Part shown: positions 16,923 to 26,800 of the stretch, in pieces
Position numbering within the stretch: position 1 is the first letter of the stretch
How the letters are laid out: each line of letters opens with the position of its first letter
Assembly (NCBI RefSeq): GCF_014640315.1
Contig: NZ_BMGS01000005.1
Span: forward strand, 397,317 to 461,316
DNA: 64,000 nt
Direction: 5' to 3'
Origin: Hymenobacter glacieicola
GTDB taxonomy: Bacteria; Bacteroidota; Bacteroidia; Cytophagales; Hymenobacteraceae
Notes under the pieces: generated by a model
The model's database searches: none
What the model was told of the DNA's origin: nothing
Seen by the model: the letters and a program-made list of their open reading frames with translations, nothing else
Position numbers and translations under genes: made by a program

Positions 16923-19757
16923 ATGGCCGATAACTCCGCTTTGCAAGTAGCCGCCCCCGCGGCCGACCCGATTGACCAGCTCGACCCGCGCGAGTTTATT
17001 CTGATTAAAAACGCCCGGGTTCATAACCTCAAGAACCTGAGCGTAGCGCTGCCGCGCAATAAGTTTATCGTAGTTACGGGCCTGTCGGGTTCGGGTAAGT
17101 CGAGCCTGGCGTTTGACACGCTGTACGCCGAAGGGCAGCGTATGTACGTGGAGAGCCTCTCGTCTTACGCCCGCCAGTTCCTGGGCCGCATGGACAAGCC
17201 CGACGTGGACTATATCCGGGGTATTTCGCCGGCCATTGCCATTGAGCAGAAGGTCAGCATCAAGAACAACCGCTCCACGGTAGGCACCAGTACCGAAATT
17301 TACGACTACCTCAAGCTGCTCTTCGCCCGCGTGGGTCGCACGTACTCACCTATTAGTGGCGAGCAGGTGCGCAAAGACAATGTGGCCGACGTGGTGGACT
17401 ACCTCTTCCGTCTGCCCGAAGGTACCCGCGTGATGATTCTGGCGCCCCTGCTGCCCAGTGAAGACGGACGCCCCATGAGCAAGGAGCTGGATTTGCTCTT
17501 GCAGAAAGGATACAGCCGCGTAGTGGTAAACAACGAAACCGCCTTCATTGAGGAGCTGATTGCTGAAGGCCAGCCCGAAGTGCAGGGCGACGTGTATATC
17601 ATGATTGACCGCGCCGTCATTCAGCCCGGTGACGAAGACCTGATGTTTCGCTTGTCGGACTCGGTGCAGACGGCCTTTTTCGAGGGGCACGGTACCTGCG
17701 TGGCCAAGCTCGACGAGGAGACCCGCACGTTCTCCGACCGGTTTGAGCTGGACGGGGAAGTATTCGAGGAGCCCAGCGTCAACTTCTTTTCCTTCAACAA
17801 TCCCTACGGCGCCTGCCAGACCTGCGAAGGCTTCGGCTCGGTGCTGGGCATCGACGAGGACCTGGTAATCCCGGACAAGAGCATGACGGTGTACGAAGGC
17901 GCCATTGCTCCCTGGCGCACCGACAAGCAGAGCGAGTGGTTGAAGCCCCTGCTGAAAAACGGCATCCGCTTCGATTTCCCCATTCACCGGCCCTACAACG
18001 AGCTGAGCGAGGCCGAGCGCCAGCTGCTCTGGAAAGGCAACAAGTACTTCGAGGGCTTGGATGCCTACTTCCGTTGGGTGGCGGGTCAAACCCACAAAAT
18101 TCAATATCGGGTGCTGCAAAGCCGCTACCGGGGCCGCACTACCTGCCCCGACTGCCGCGGCACGCGCCTGCGCAAAGACGCCCAGTACGTCAAGATTCAG
18201 GACCAGAGCATTACCGACCTGGTGCTGCTACCCGTGAGCCGGGCCCTGGAGTTTTTCCAGAACCTCGACCTGCCAGAGCACGAGTCCAAAGTAGCCGAGC
18301 GCCTCGTGACGGAAGTTACCAACCGCCTGGAGTACCTGAACCGCGTGGGCCTGGGCTACCTCACCCTGAACCGCCTGAGCAGCACACTTTCGGGCGGGGA
18401 AAGTCAGCGGATTTCCCTGGCTACCTCGCTGGGCTCGGCCCTAGTGGGCTCCATGTACATTCTCGATGAGCCTAGCATTGGTCTGCACCCCAAGGATGCC
18501 GAGCAGCTTATTGGCGTGCTGCGTTCTTTGCAGCAGCTTGGCAATACGGTTATTGTGGTGGAGCACGAGGACAAGATGATGGAGCAGGCCGACCAGATTA
18601 TCGACATCGGGCCTGAGGCAGGCAGCGGCGGCGGCGTGCTCCAGTTCCAGGGTACCTACGCTGAGGTGCTGGCGTCTGACACCTACACCGGCCAATACCT
18701 AAGTGGCCGCCTAGAGGTAGCCGTGCCTAAAACCCGCCGCCCCTGGCGCAACGCCCTAGAGCTAACCGGCGCCCGCGAAAACAACCTCAAGAACGTATCG
18801 GTGAAGTTTCCGCTGAACGTGATGACGGTGGTAACGGGCGTGTCCGGCTCGGGCAAGTCTACCCTGATTCGGCGGATTCTGGCGCCGGCCCTGCTCAAGC
18901 AGCTCGGCGGTGGCGCCGGGGAGGCTACGGGCAAATTCGACCGCCTAACGGGCGTAAACGGGCAGGTAACCCACGTCGAGTTCGTCGACCAAAACCCCAT
19001 CGGCAAGAGCAGCCGCTCGAACCCCGTCACCTACGTGAAAGCCTACGACGCCATCCGGACCTTGTTTGCCGATCAGCAGCTGGCCAAAGCCCGGGGCTTC
19101 AAACCCTCGCACTTCTCCTTCAACATTGACGGGGGCCGCTGCGAGGTGTGCCAGGGCGAGGGCCAGGTCAAGATTGAAATGCAGTTCATGGCTGATATCT
19201 ACCTGACCTGTGAAGCCTGTGAGGGCCGCAAGTTCAAGCAGGATATTCTGGACGTGAAGTTCCAGGACAAGAGCATCAACGAGGTGCTGGAAATGACCAT
19301 TGAGGACAGCATCACGTTCTTCAAGGACCAGCCCAAAATTGTGGAGCGCCTCAAGCCCCTCGACGACGTAGGGCTGGGCTACATCCGACTAGGGCAGTCG
19401 GCCAACACGCTTTCCGGCGGCGAGGCCCAGCGCGTAAAGCTGGCTTCCTTCCTGACCAAGGGCAACACCCTGCAGAACGATAAAATCCTGTTCATCTTCG
19501 ATGAGCCTAGCACCGGCCTGCACTTCCACGACATCAATAAGTTGATGACGGCCCTGAACGCGCTGGTAGAGCAAGGCAACTCGGTGCTCATCATTGAGCA
19601 CAACATGGACATCATCAAGTGCGCCGATTGGGTGATTGACCTCGGACCCGAAGGCGGCCTGAACGGCGGCCATCTGCTCTTCGAAGGCACGCCCGAGGAA
19701 ATGATCAAACTCAAAGACACCAACCACACGGCCCGCTTCTTAGCTGAGAAGCTCTAA
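16923..19757 (+). CDS. uvrA: Excinuclease ABC subunit A (UvrA)
   Basis: DNA-damage recognition ATPase of nucleotide excision repair; it works with UvrB and UvrC. At 944 residues it is full length. It has two ABC ATPase modules: Walker A motifs GLSGSGKSS (53-61) and GVSGSGKST (about 639), and signatures TLSGGESQRI (about 489) and TLSGGEAQRV (about 828), each followed by a Walker B with DEPS. Zinc-binding cysteines occur in the first module (ACQTCEGFG and CPDCRG, about 298 and 408) and the second (CEVCQGEG and CEACEG, about 740 and 765). The opening region QRMYVESLSSYARQFLGRM is diagnostic. It is monocistronic, ending in a strong hairpin. Confidence 0.98.
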   Translation: MADNSALQVAAPAADPIDQLDPREFILIKNARVHNLKNLSVALPRNKFIVVTGLSGSGKSSLAFDTLYAEGQRMYVESLSSYARQFLGRMDKPDVDYIRGISPAIAIEQKVSIKNNRSTVGTSTEIYDYLKLLFARVGRTYSPISGEQVRKDNVADVVDYLFRLPEGTRVMILAPLLPSEDGRPMSKELDLLLQKGYSRVVVNNETAFIEELIAEGQPEVQGDVYIMIDRAVIQPGDEDLMFRLSDSVQTAFFEGHGTCVAKLDEETRTFSDRFELDGEVFEEPSVNFFSFNNPYGACQTCEGFGSVLGIDEDLVIPDKSMTVYEGAIAPWRTDKQSEWLKPLLKNGIRFDFPIHRPYNELSEAERQLLWKGNKYFEGLDAYFRWVAGQTHKIQYRVLQSRYRGRTTCPDCRGTRLRKDAQYVKIQDQSITDLVLLPVSRALEFFQNLDLPEHESKVAERLVTEVTNRLEYLNRVGLGYLTLNRLSSTLSGGESQRISLATSLGSALVGSMYILDEPSIGLHPKDAEQLIGVLRSLQQLGNTVIVVEHEDKMMEQADQIIDIGPEAGSGGGVLQFQGTYAEVLASDTYTGQYLSGRLEVAVPKTRRPWRNALELTGARENNLKNVSVKFPLNVMTVVTGVSGSGKSTLIRRILAPALLKQLGGGAGEATGKFDRLTGVNGQVTHVEFVDQNPIGKSSRSNPVTYVKAYDAIRTLFADQQLAKARGFKPSHFSFNIDGGRCEVCQGEGQVKIEMQFMADIYLTCEACEGRKFKQDILDVKFQDKSINEVLEMTIEDSITFFKDQPKIVERLKPLDDVGLGYIRLGQSANTLSGGEAQRVKLASFLTKGNTLQNDKILFIFDEPSTGLHFHDINKLMTALNALVEQGNSVLIIEHNMDIIKCADWVIDLGPEGGLNGGHLLFEGTPEEMIKLKDTNHTARFLAEKL

Positions 19758-19770
19758 CCGTTTGCACTGG

Positions 19771-19824
19771 CTACCACAGAAAAAGCCCCGGTACCTGCAG
19801 GTGCCGGGGCTTTTTCTGTGGTAG
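19771..19824. terminator. Long bidirectional terminator after uvrA
   Basis: A nearly perfect 54-base palindrome: CTACCACAGAAAAAGCCCCG pairs with its complement around a short CCTGCAGG-containing loop. The A- and T-runs inside the stem allow termination of uvrA and of the convergent small gene. Confidence 0.85.
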
Positions 19825-19834
19825 TGGCTGGGGC

Positions 19835-20074
19835 CTAATAATACTGGGCGGCGGCCGGCTTGCTGGTCTTTGCTGGCGTACTGGCCTCGGCTTTAGGAGT
19901 GACCTTAGGGCTGGTAGCAGCGGCGCCCTGCGTTGGGCGAGTAGTGGTAGTAGTCTTTTCGGCGGTAGTAGAGGCAGTAGTGCGGGTGGCTTTTACTGCG
20001 GGCGCGGTTTGGGCTACTGCTACGAAACCAGCGAAAAACGTAAGGGCCAAGGCGGAGAGCATGTGCTTGTGCAT
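19835..20074 (-). CDS. Small secreted Thr/Ala-rich protein
   Basis: A 79-residue protein (75 if ATG 20062 is used) with a signal peptide (HMLSALALTFFAGFVAVAQ). The mature tail is of low complexity, rich in Ala, Thr, Lys and Pro (TTASTTAEKTTTTTRPTQG, PKAEASTPAKTSKPAAAQYY), and probably unstructured. No family is recognised. The terminator beyond its stop and a clean signal peptide support a real gene. Confidence 0.55.
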   Translation of the reverse strand: MHKHMLSALALTFFAGFVAVAQTAPAVKATRTTASTTAEKTTTTTRPTQGAAATSPKVTPKAEASTPAKTSKPAAAQYY

Positions 20075-20265
20075 AAAAGAAAAACAAAGGTGAAATAAGA
20101 TGATAACACAAATGGACAGGCAGCTTGTAATAGCAATGCTAGGGGATATGTAGCAGCTACAAGCAAGCGAGTTCAATGGGGCGCGAAGCGGCAGCAGCAG
20201 CACCTCAATTTCACTGGTTGCGTACGTACTTGCGGCCAGTTCTTTCCCTGCCATTACCACTACCT

Positions 20266-21093
20266 ATGCCGGTTTCTACCACTGCTGCTGCCGCCTTTGA
20301 TGCCCTGACGGCTCCCACCGAAAGCCGCGCCTGGCGCTGGGCTGCGTCGGGGGCCATTGTGGGCAACATTGTGCTCAACTTTGTTTCCCAGCGCTACCCT
20401 TTTAATGGGCAAACCAACGCGCAAGTCTCCTATAAATACCCCACGCTGCTTACGCCAGCCGGCTACGCCTTCAGCATCTGGGGCGTTATTTTTCTAAGCC
20501 TGCTGGCGTACGCCGGGTGGCAGCTGCTGCCGGCCCAGCGCCGCAACCCCCTGCCCGACGCCGTGGCCCGGCCCTTGGTGCTGGCAAACCTGCTGACGGG
20601 TCTGTGGCTGGTGGTGTTTGCCTATGAGCTGCTGCCGCTAAGCATGGTCGTGATGCTGGGCATTCTGGCTAGCCTGGCGGTAGTCTATGATCGGGCCCGC
20701 CACGTGGTGCGGGGCGGGCAGGCGCCTTGGTACAGCAGCGTGCCCTTTGGCTTGTATCTGGGGTGGATTTCGGTGGCGACGGTAGTAAACGTGACGCTGG
20801 CTCTGGGCACGCAGTGGCAGCCAGGGGCGGAGCGCAGCATTGAGCTAGCCATTGTGTTGGTCGGTATTACGGCCGGGCTGGCTCTGAACGTGACCAAGCA
20901 GTTTCGGGAGTTGGCCTACCCGGCGGCCGTTGCCTGGGGTTTAGTGGGTATCTGGGCCGCCCGCCGCCCGGAAGCCGATACGCTCGTGCTGGCCTGGATG
21001 GCGCTGGCCGCGGCCGGTTTGGTAGCGCTGGTCGGGCTTGGGCTGGCGTGGTGGGGTAGGGGCCAGGAAGTAGGAATGAAGAATGAAGAATGA
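20266..21093 (+). CDS. TspO/MBR-like tryptophan-rich membrane protein
   Basis: Integral membrane protein of about 275 residues with seven or eight hydrophobic segments. The motif TPAGYAFSIWGVIFLSLLAYAGWQ is typical of the tryptophan-rich TspO-like family; members bind porphyrins or other hydrophobic ligands, but the function here is unknown. ATG 20266 is chosen; an in-frame ATG at 20176 adds about 30 residues that fit no signal peptide. The last few codons (QEVGMKNEE) run into the GAATGAA repeat at 21072, so the original C-terminus may have been altered by that repeat. Confidence 0.75.
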   Translation: MPVSTTAAAAFDALTAPTESRAWRWAASGAIVGNIVLNFVSQRYPFNGQTNAQVSYKYPTLLTPAGYAFSIWGVIFLSLLAYAGWQLLPAQRRNPLPDAVARPLVLANLLTGLWLVVFAYELLPLSMVVMLGILASLAVVYDRARHVVRGGQAPWYSSVPFGLYLGWISVATVVNVTLALGTQWQPGAERSIELAIVLVGITAGLALNVTKQFRELAYPAAVAWGLVGIWAARRPEADTLVLAWMALAAAGLVALVGLGLAWWGRGQEVGMKNEE

Positions 21094-21173
21094 GGAGTGA
21101 GGAGTGGGAAATCTACTGTCCTCTTGCCTTACCGCCTCATTCCTCGTTCTTCATTCCTAATTCTTCATTATCA
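21072..21173. repeat. GAATGAA-rich inverted repeat
   Basis: The left arm is copies of GAATGAA/GAGGAGTGA (21072-21110). The right arm is the complementary CTCATTCC...TTCTTCATTC (21137-21173). Together they can fold into an imperfect hairpin between the TspO-like gene and tpiA. Confidence 0.7.
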
Positions 21174-21211
21174 TAACTTGCAAGCCAATCCCAACCCCAA
21201 CCCTTTCCGCT

Positions 21212-21976
21212 ATGCGTAAGAATATTGTGGCCGGCAACTGGAAGATGAACACCACCCTCCAGGATGGTCAGGCGCTGATTTCCGAAATTGTCAACATGGT
21301 GCAGGACGAAGTAACAGGCTCCCAGGTGGAGGTAGTAGTGTGTCCACCCTTTCCGTTTCTGTCGGTTATTGGCAAGCAGCTGCCCCAGGGTGGCCGTTTC
21401 CACCTGGGCGCCCAAAACTGCCACCAAAAGGAAAGTGGTGCCTTCACTGGCGAGGTTTCCGCTCAGATGTTACAGTCGGTGGGCGCTGAGTACGTAATTC
21501 TGGGCCACTCGGAGCGGCGGCAATACTTCCGCGAGGACGACGAGTTGCTGAGCCAGAAGCTGAAAGCTGCCCTGGCCGCCGGCCTGAAGCCCATCTTCTG
21601 CGTGGGAGAGTCGCTGGAAACCCGCGAAGCCGAGGATACTTTCAAGTTTATTGAGAAGCAGCTGAAAGACGGCCTGTTTCACCTCTCCAACGAGGAGTTT
21701 GACCAGGTAGTAGTGGCCTATGAGCCTATCTGGGCCATTGGCACGGGCAAAACGGCTACCAGCGCCCAGGCCCAGGAAGTGCACGCCTTTATTCGGGAGC
21801 AAATTGCCCGCGCCTACGACGCCGAGGCGGCCGACAATACCACCATTCTGTACGGCGGCTCGGCCAACGCCCAGAATGCCCGCGAGCTGTTCAGCCAGCC
21901 CGACGTAGACGGCGGCCTCATCGGCGGGGCTTCCCTGAAGTCGCGCGACTTCACCGAAATTATCAAGTCGTTTTAA
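21212..21976 (+). CDS. tpiA: Triose-phosphate isomerase
   Basis: Interconverts dihydroxyacetone phosphate and glyceraldehyde 3-phosphate in glycolysis and gluconeogenesis. The protein has the standard length of 254 residues. It begins RKNIVAGNWKMN with the substrate-binding Asn and Lys (N10, K12). The catalytic His is in VILGHSERR and the catalytic Glu in VAYEPIWAIGTGKTAT (loop 6). The phosphate-binding ILYGGSANAQN and GGLIGGASL lie near the C-terminus. It appears monocistronic between two repeat elements. Confidence 0.98.
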   Translation: MRKNIVAGNWKMNTTLQDGQALISEIVNMVQDEVTGSQVEVVVCPPFPFLSVIGKQLPQGGRFHLGAQNCHQKESGAFTGEVSAQMLQSVGAEYVILGHSERRQYFREDDELLSQKLKAALAAGLKPIFCVGESLETREAEDTFKFIEKQLKDGLFHLSNEEFDQVVVAYEPIWAIGTGKTATSAQAQEVHAFIREQIARAYDAEAADNTTILYGGSANAQNARELFSQPDVDGGLIGGASLKSRDFTEIIKSF

Positions 21977-21998
21977 GTATCCGGCAGCAAGTTTGCTC

Positions 21999-22101
21999 TT
22001 GTCATCCGGTGCCCAGCAAGGGGCCTTACCACGTCAGCACGGCTGTATCATAAAAACTCGTGCCCGCGTGATGTGGCCCTTTGCTGGGCTCCGGATGACA
22101 A
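21999..22101. repeat. Long hairpin repeat, copy A (GTCATCCGG type)
   Basis: An imperfect palindrome of about 103 bases. The ends are TTGTCATCCGG and CCGGATGACAA; the inner arms GCCCAGCAAGGGGCC and GGCCCTTTGCTGGGC pair with few mismatches. It lies 23 bases after tpiA and resembles the elements at 23471, 29044 and 42485. Confidence 0.8.
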
Positions 22102-22134
22102 ACGTTTTTCCAGCCTGCCCGCGTTACGCCTTTC

Positions 22135-22512
22135 ATGCTTACTACCCTTCTTCTCTCCGGCCTGCTGGCCCTGAATCCGTTCCGGCCCGCTTTGCCTACC
22201 CCCTTGGCCGCAACGGTTGTGCGTTCCGTAGACCCCTGCCGCCTCTACGGTTCGGTGTATCTGGAAACGGACCCGCGCCGCCGGAGCCAGTGCTTTGGGG
22301 TAGTGTACCAGGAGCCGGAGGAAGCCTTTGCCGATGTGCTGGTGTATCAGGAAACCAACAAGCTCTTCGCCGATAAGGTGGGCCTGTGGTACCTCACCGA
22401 CTCGCGCGACTTTGCCGACTATGTGCTATTCGTGACGGACAACCGCAACCTGGCCGACTTCTCGTTTCACTACACGAAAGCCCGCGCCTTTGCCGGCTGC
22501 CGCAAGCAGTAG
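22135..22512 (+). CDS. DUF6150 family secreted protein
   Basis: A 125-residue protein with an N-terminal hydrophobic signal segment (MLTTLLLSGLLAL). The mature part repeats a short motif containing F-A-D or L-A-D: EAFADVLVYQ, KLFADKVGLWYLTD, DFADYVLFVTD and LADFSFHYT. This pattern is typical of DUF6150, a small Bacteroidota family of unknown function whose repeats probably form stacked beta strands. It is followed by a terminator. Confidence 0.75.
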   Translation: MLTTLLLSGLLALNPFRPALPTPLAATVVRSVDPCRLYGSVYLETDPRRRSQCFGVVYQEPEEAFADVLVYQETNKLFADKVGLWYLTDSRDFADYVLFVTDNRNLADFSFHYTKARAFAGCRKQ

Positions 22513-22540
22513 GGTAGCCCGTTTTTTCCCCCGACCTTTG

Positions 22541-22576
22541 CCGTCCCGCGCCCCTGGTGCGGGACGGTTTTGTTTT
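22541..22576 (+). terminator. Terminator after the DUF6150 gene
   Basis: The stem CCGTCCCGC/GCGGGACGG with a loop of about nine bases is followed by TTTTGTTTT. Confidence 0.75.
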
Positions 22577-22602
22577 GATTGACTCCTGATAGTTTTCTGG
22601 GT

Positions 22603-23439
22603 ATGGATTACGTTGAAGTACGCGTACAAGCTCCGCGCGAGCTGTCGGATATTCTGGTGGCTGAGCTGGCCGAAGTAGGATACAGCACCTTCGAAGACAA
22701 CGACGAGGGCTTTTGCGCCTACATTGATGAAGACCAGTTTTCGGCAGATAATGTGGCTGAGGTGATGAGCCGCTACGAGGGCCTGGGCGAGCTGGAATTT
22801 TCGCACCGCGTCATTACCCGCCAGAACTGGAATGCTGAGTGGGAAAAGAACTTTCAGCCCCTGGTTATTGCCGATAAAGTTTCGGTGCGGGCGCCCTTCC
22901 ACGAGGCCCGGCCCGAGCTCGAGCACGAAATCGTGATTATGCCGCGCATGTCCTTCGGCACCGGCCACCACGACACTACGGCCCTGATGATTACCAACCA
23001 GCTCGGCATCGACCACCACGGCAAGCGCGTGCTGGACATGGGCTGTGGCACCGGCATTCTGGCCGTAATGGCCGTGCAGTTGGGGGCCCGCTACGTGCTG
23101 GCCGTGGACGTGGAGCCCTGGACCGCGGAGAATGCCGCCGACAACGCCGCCGAAAACAATGTGCAAGACAAGGTGGAGGCCCGCCTCGGCGACGTAACGG
23201 CCCTGGCAGGGGAGGAGCCCTTCGACATCATTCTGGCCAACATCAACCGCAATGTACTGCTGGAAGACATGGGTGCCTATGCCCAGTACCTAAAACCCGG
23301 CGGGCCCATCCTGTTTTCCGGTTTCTACGAGGACGACTTGCCTCTTATTCAAGCAGCGGCTGAAAAAGCTGGTTTCCAGTACGAGAGCCACCGCACCCAA
23401 AACCACTGGGTGTCGGCCGTGTTCCGGCAGCCCGCCTAG
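22603..23439 (+). CDS. prmA: Ribosomal protein L11 methyltransferase
   Basis: SAM-dependent enzyme that methylates ribosomal protein L11. It has 278 residues. The N-terminal domain carries the L11-recognition fold (MDYVEVRVQAPRELSDILVA, with WEKNFQPLVI). The Rossmann domain has the SAM-binding VLDMGCGTGILAVMAVQLG, the acidic AVDVEP and the substrate loop ILANINRNVL. The ATG at 22603 is preferred to one at 22579, because the extra 8 residues are not part of the family and run into the preceding terminator. Confidence 0.95.
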   Translation: MDYVEVRVQAPRELSDILVAELAEVGYSTFEDNDEGFCAYIDEDQFSADNVAEVMSRYEGLGELEFSHRVITRQNWNAEWEKNFQPLVIADKVSVRAPFHEARPELEHEIVIMPRMSFGTGHHDTTALMITNQLGIDHHGKRVLDMGCGTGILAVMAVQLGARYVLAVDVEPWTAENAADNAAENNVQDKVEARLGDVTALAGEEPFDIILANINRNVLLEDMGAYAQYLKPGGPILFSGFYEDDLPLIQAAAEKAGFQYESHRTQNHWVSAVFRQPA

Positions 23440-23470
23440 GTTCCAGCAGAGCATAACGGCCTAGTCACTA

Positions 23471-23554
23471 CCAGTTATTCCGAGCAAAGCGGGGAATCTA
23501 AGCCAACTTTTTGAGTAGGAAACCCAGACTCCCGGCGCTGCTCGGAATGACTGG
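23471..23554. repeat. Long hairpin repeat, copy B (ATTCCGAGC type)
   Basis: Inverted arms CCAGTTATTCCGAGCA... and ...TGCTCGGAATGACTGG with mismatches in the middle. It shares the ATTCCGA/TCGGAAT ends with the copies at 29044 and 42485. Confidence 0.75.
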
Positions 23555-23593
23555 TTGATGGGTAAGAGCAGCTACACCTAGCAGAAATTTTCC

Positions 23594-23637
23594 GACCCGT
23601 CCCAGGCAACAATTTTGCCTGGGACGGGTCGTTTTTT
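23594..23637. terminator. Terminator after prmA
   Basis: A perfect 16-bp stem, GACCCGTCCCAGGCAA against TTGCCTGGGACGGGTC, is followed by GTTTTTT. Confidence 0.9.
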
Positions 23638-23816
23638 CGCCTGCCTCCTCGCTACAGCTCAAGCTCTACTAGGCACTGCTGGAACTAGGCTGACGATCAG
23701 AATGGTATAAAAAAAAGGTGCCCTATGATTGTGGCGAGGGGCGGGCCAATCCGGCGCGAAAAGTGCTGGGTTTTGTCGAAATTGTAGGCGATTAATCAGG
23801 CTTTGACGAATTTGAT

Positions 23817-26800
23817 ATGAAGCGTACTCTATTTGGATGGGTTTGCGCGCTGCTGTTGGGAATACATGCTCCGGCCTGGGCGCAGCAGAAACCGCAACCT
23901 GCCAAACAACCGGCCGGCGCGCCGGCAGCCGCGCCAGCGCTGCCTAGGTTCACGGGCAAGCTTAGCTCCGAGCCCGAGCAGTTCATGGTGGATGTGCAGT
24001 CAATGATGGCTACCACCAACAACGGCGCGGCCAAAGCCGCCGGCACGCGCCTGCAGCAACTGTGGGCCAGCAACAAGCTCACGGCTACCCAGCAGCGCTA
24101 CATTGTGTCCTTAAGCCAGTACATGCTGGCGCGCAAGTTTCGGCCCAAGCCCCACTTCGAGCATTTCTATACGGCCATTGCGGCCGGGGCACTGGTCCAG
24201 AATTTTTCGGATCAGCAGATGACCGAGTTTCTGAGCGTGGCGGGCAAAGCCCTGGAAAAGGAGCAGCCGACCGACGCCGAGAAGTTTATGGCCAGCGCTG
24301 CGCAGTTCCTGGACACCCGGTTTCTGTACCGCTCGCGCTACAGCACCTTGCGCGTGGTAGGCGGCACGTTCAGCTTTGCCTACAACGAAACGGACATGCC
24401 TTCCATGGCACCGCCCGCGCCCCCGGCGGCCCCTACGCCGGCCCCGGCCACCGTTTCTACCAAGAAGCTGGATACCAAAAAGAAAAACAACGGCTGGGGC
24501 GACGAAGACCCCTGGAACACAGACAGCGGCACGGCGGCCAAATCTGCCGACGGGAGCGGCTGGACCGACCAAACGCCTTCCTACAGCGCTTACGTAGCGC
24601 CTTCTACCCGCGGCCCGGTGCTGCTTATCAAAGACGCCGACCTGTTTCTGGCCTCGTCGGGCGACTCCGTGTTTATCCGCAAAACCAGCGGCGCGGTGAT
24701 GCCCGTTCGCAACCGTTTTGTGGGCTACGGTGGGCAGTACGCCTGGCAGGTAAATGCTAATCCCGTTACGGCCGACCTGACCACGTACGACTTCGACATT
24801 ACCCGGCCCGAGTTTACGGCCCAGCCGGTAACGCTCACCTACCCGGCCGTGCTGGAACAGCCCGTGCAGGGCTGGCTGGCTTACCGCAGCCTGAAGCGCA
24901 AAACACCCACTACCGATACCGGCTACCCCCGTTTCGTGTCCAATACCAACGACGCGCGGGTAAAAAACATCGGGCAAAACATTCGTTATTTCGGCGGCTT
25001 CTCGCTGTCGGGCAACCGGGCGCTGTCGGCTTCCCTGGACGGAGCCTTGTCGCGCATTATTGTGGATGTAGACGGCAAGCCCAAGTTCCGGGCTTCCTCG
25101 CGGGCGTATGAACTGGGCGACTCCGTGATTACGGCCTCGCACGCGGCCGTTACCATCTTCCAGGACAAGCAGGACTCGCTGACTCACCCCGGCGTGAAGC
25201 TGAAGTACAACAAGCCCAAGCAAGTGCTGCAGCTGGCCCGGGAAAGCGGCCTCTACAAAACCACGCCCTTCTACGACTCCTACCACCAGATGGAAGTCAC
25301 GGCCGAGCTGCTGACTTGGCCCCTGCGTACGCCCTACATCGACTTTTCCATTCTGACGGCTAAAAACCAGGTAACGGCCAACTTCGAGTCCAAGGAGTTT
25401 TACACTAACACCCGCTACCAGCAGATCAAGGCCATCAACAAGCTGCACCCGCTCCAGATGGTGGTGGGCTACAGCATGGAAAACGGCAACAAGAGGCTGT
25501 TCACGATTCAGGAAGTAGCCACCTTCCGCAAGCTCAAGCCCGACAACGTGCGCACCGCCGTAGCCGGCCTGGCCCGCGACGGCTACGTAGCCTGGTATCC
25601 GCAAACCGACCAGGTAGTGCTGCTACCCAAAGCCATGCACTACGTGAATTCGTCGCGGGGTAAAAAAGACTACGACCACATTGCCATCAAGAGCCTGTCG
25701 CCCTCGGGCAAAAACGCTACCCTCGACCTGAACACCAACGACCTGATTGTGCGGGGCGTGGACCGCTTCAACTTCTCCGATGACTCCGTGACGGTGTTCG
25801 TGAAGCCCGACTCCAGCGTTATCCGCATCCAGAAAAACCGGGGGGTGCTGTTCAATGGCACCGTGGTGGCTTCGGCCTTTGTGTTCAAGGGCAAGGAGTT
25901 TAAGTTCGACTACGACGGGTTCTACATTGATTTGGTCAAGATTGACTCCATCATTGTGAAGGGCAAGGGCTCGAAGGGCTCCGTAATGAAGGCCCGCAAG
26001 GACGTAGACTGGACCCTGACCAACAAGAAGAAAAACTCGGCCGGTCGCCTCTACATCAACGCGCCCAACAACAAGTCGGGCCGCAAGAAGCTGGGCGCCT
26101 ACCCCACCTTCGACGCCAGCACCGGGGCCTACGTGTACTTCGACAAGCCCGAGGTGCTCGGCGGCGCCTACGATACCACCGTGTACTTTGACATCCCGCC
26201 CTTCAAGCTCGACTCGCTCAACAACAAAAACCGGGCGGCCGTGGGCTTTAAAGGCACGTTCGTGTCGGGCGGCATCATGCCCGATTTCCAGACCAAGCTG
26301 AGCATGCAGGACGACGGCTCCCTGGGCTTCGTGTATAACGTGCCCAAGGAGGGGTTCCCGCTCTACGGGGGCAAAGGCCGGCTGTTCAACAAAGTGCTCA
26401 TGAGCAACCGCGGCTTGCAGGGCCTGGGCAACGTGAAGTACCTCACCGGCGACTTCAGCAGCGACCAGTTCATCTTCTACAAAGACTCGGTAGTAACGGT
26501 AGGTAAAACGGCTACCATTCTGCCGGGGCCGCTCAACGGGACGGAGTTTGCGAAAGTGAACCTGCTGCCCGGCTACCAGATGAAGTGGGCCGTGAAGCAG
26601 GACTCCATGTACCTGACCACCCAAGCCCAGGGCGAGTCGTTCAAGTTGTACGATACCAACAACGGCTTCAAGGGTACGCTTACTTACACTCCCGGCGGCC
26701 TCTACGGCGACGGCCGCATGGACGGGCCCCAGTCCTTTATCCGGTCCACGTCCTTCGCCTTTAAGCCTACCCGTTACACGGGCAAGAAAGCCACGCTGAA

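Larger units (their letters stand above)
23440..23816. other. Intergenic region with a repeat and a terminator, otherwise empty
   Basis: This 377-base gap holds hairpin repeat copy B (23471-23554) and the prmA terminator (23594-23637). The remaining part up to the large gene has no coding signal; the only promoter-like sequence is a weak CGAATTTG just before ATG 23817. Confidence 0.6.
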
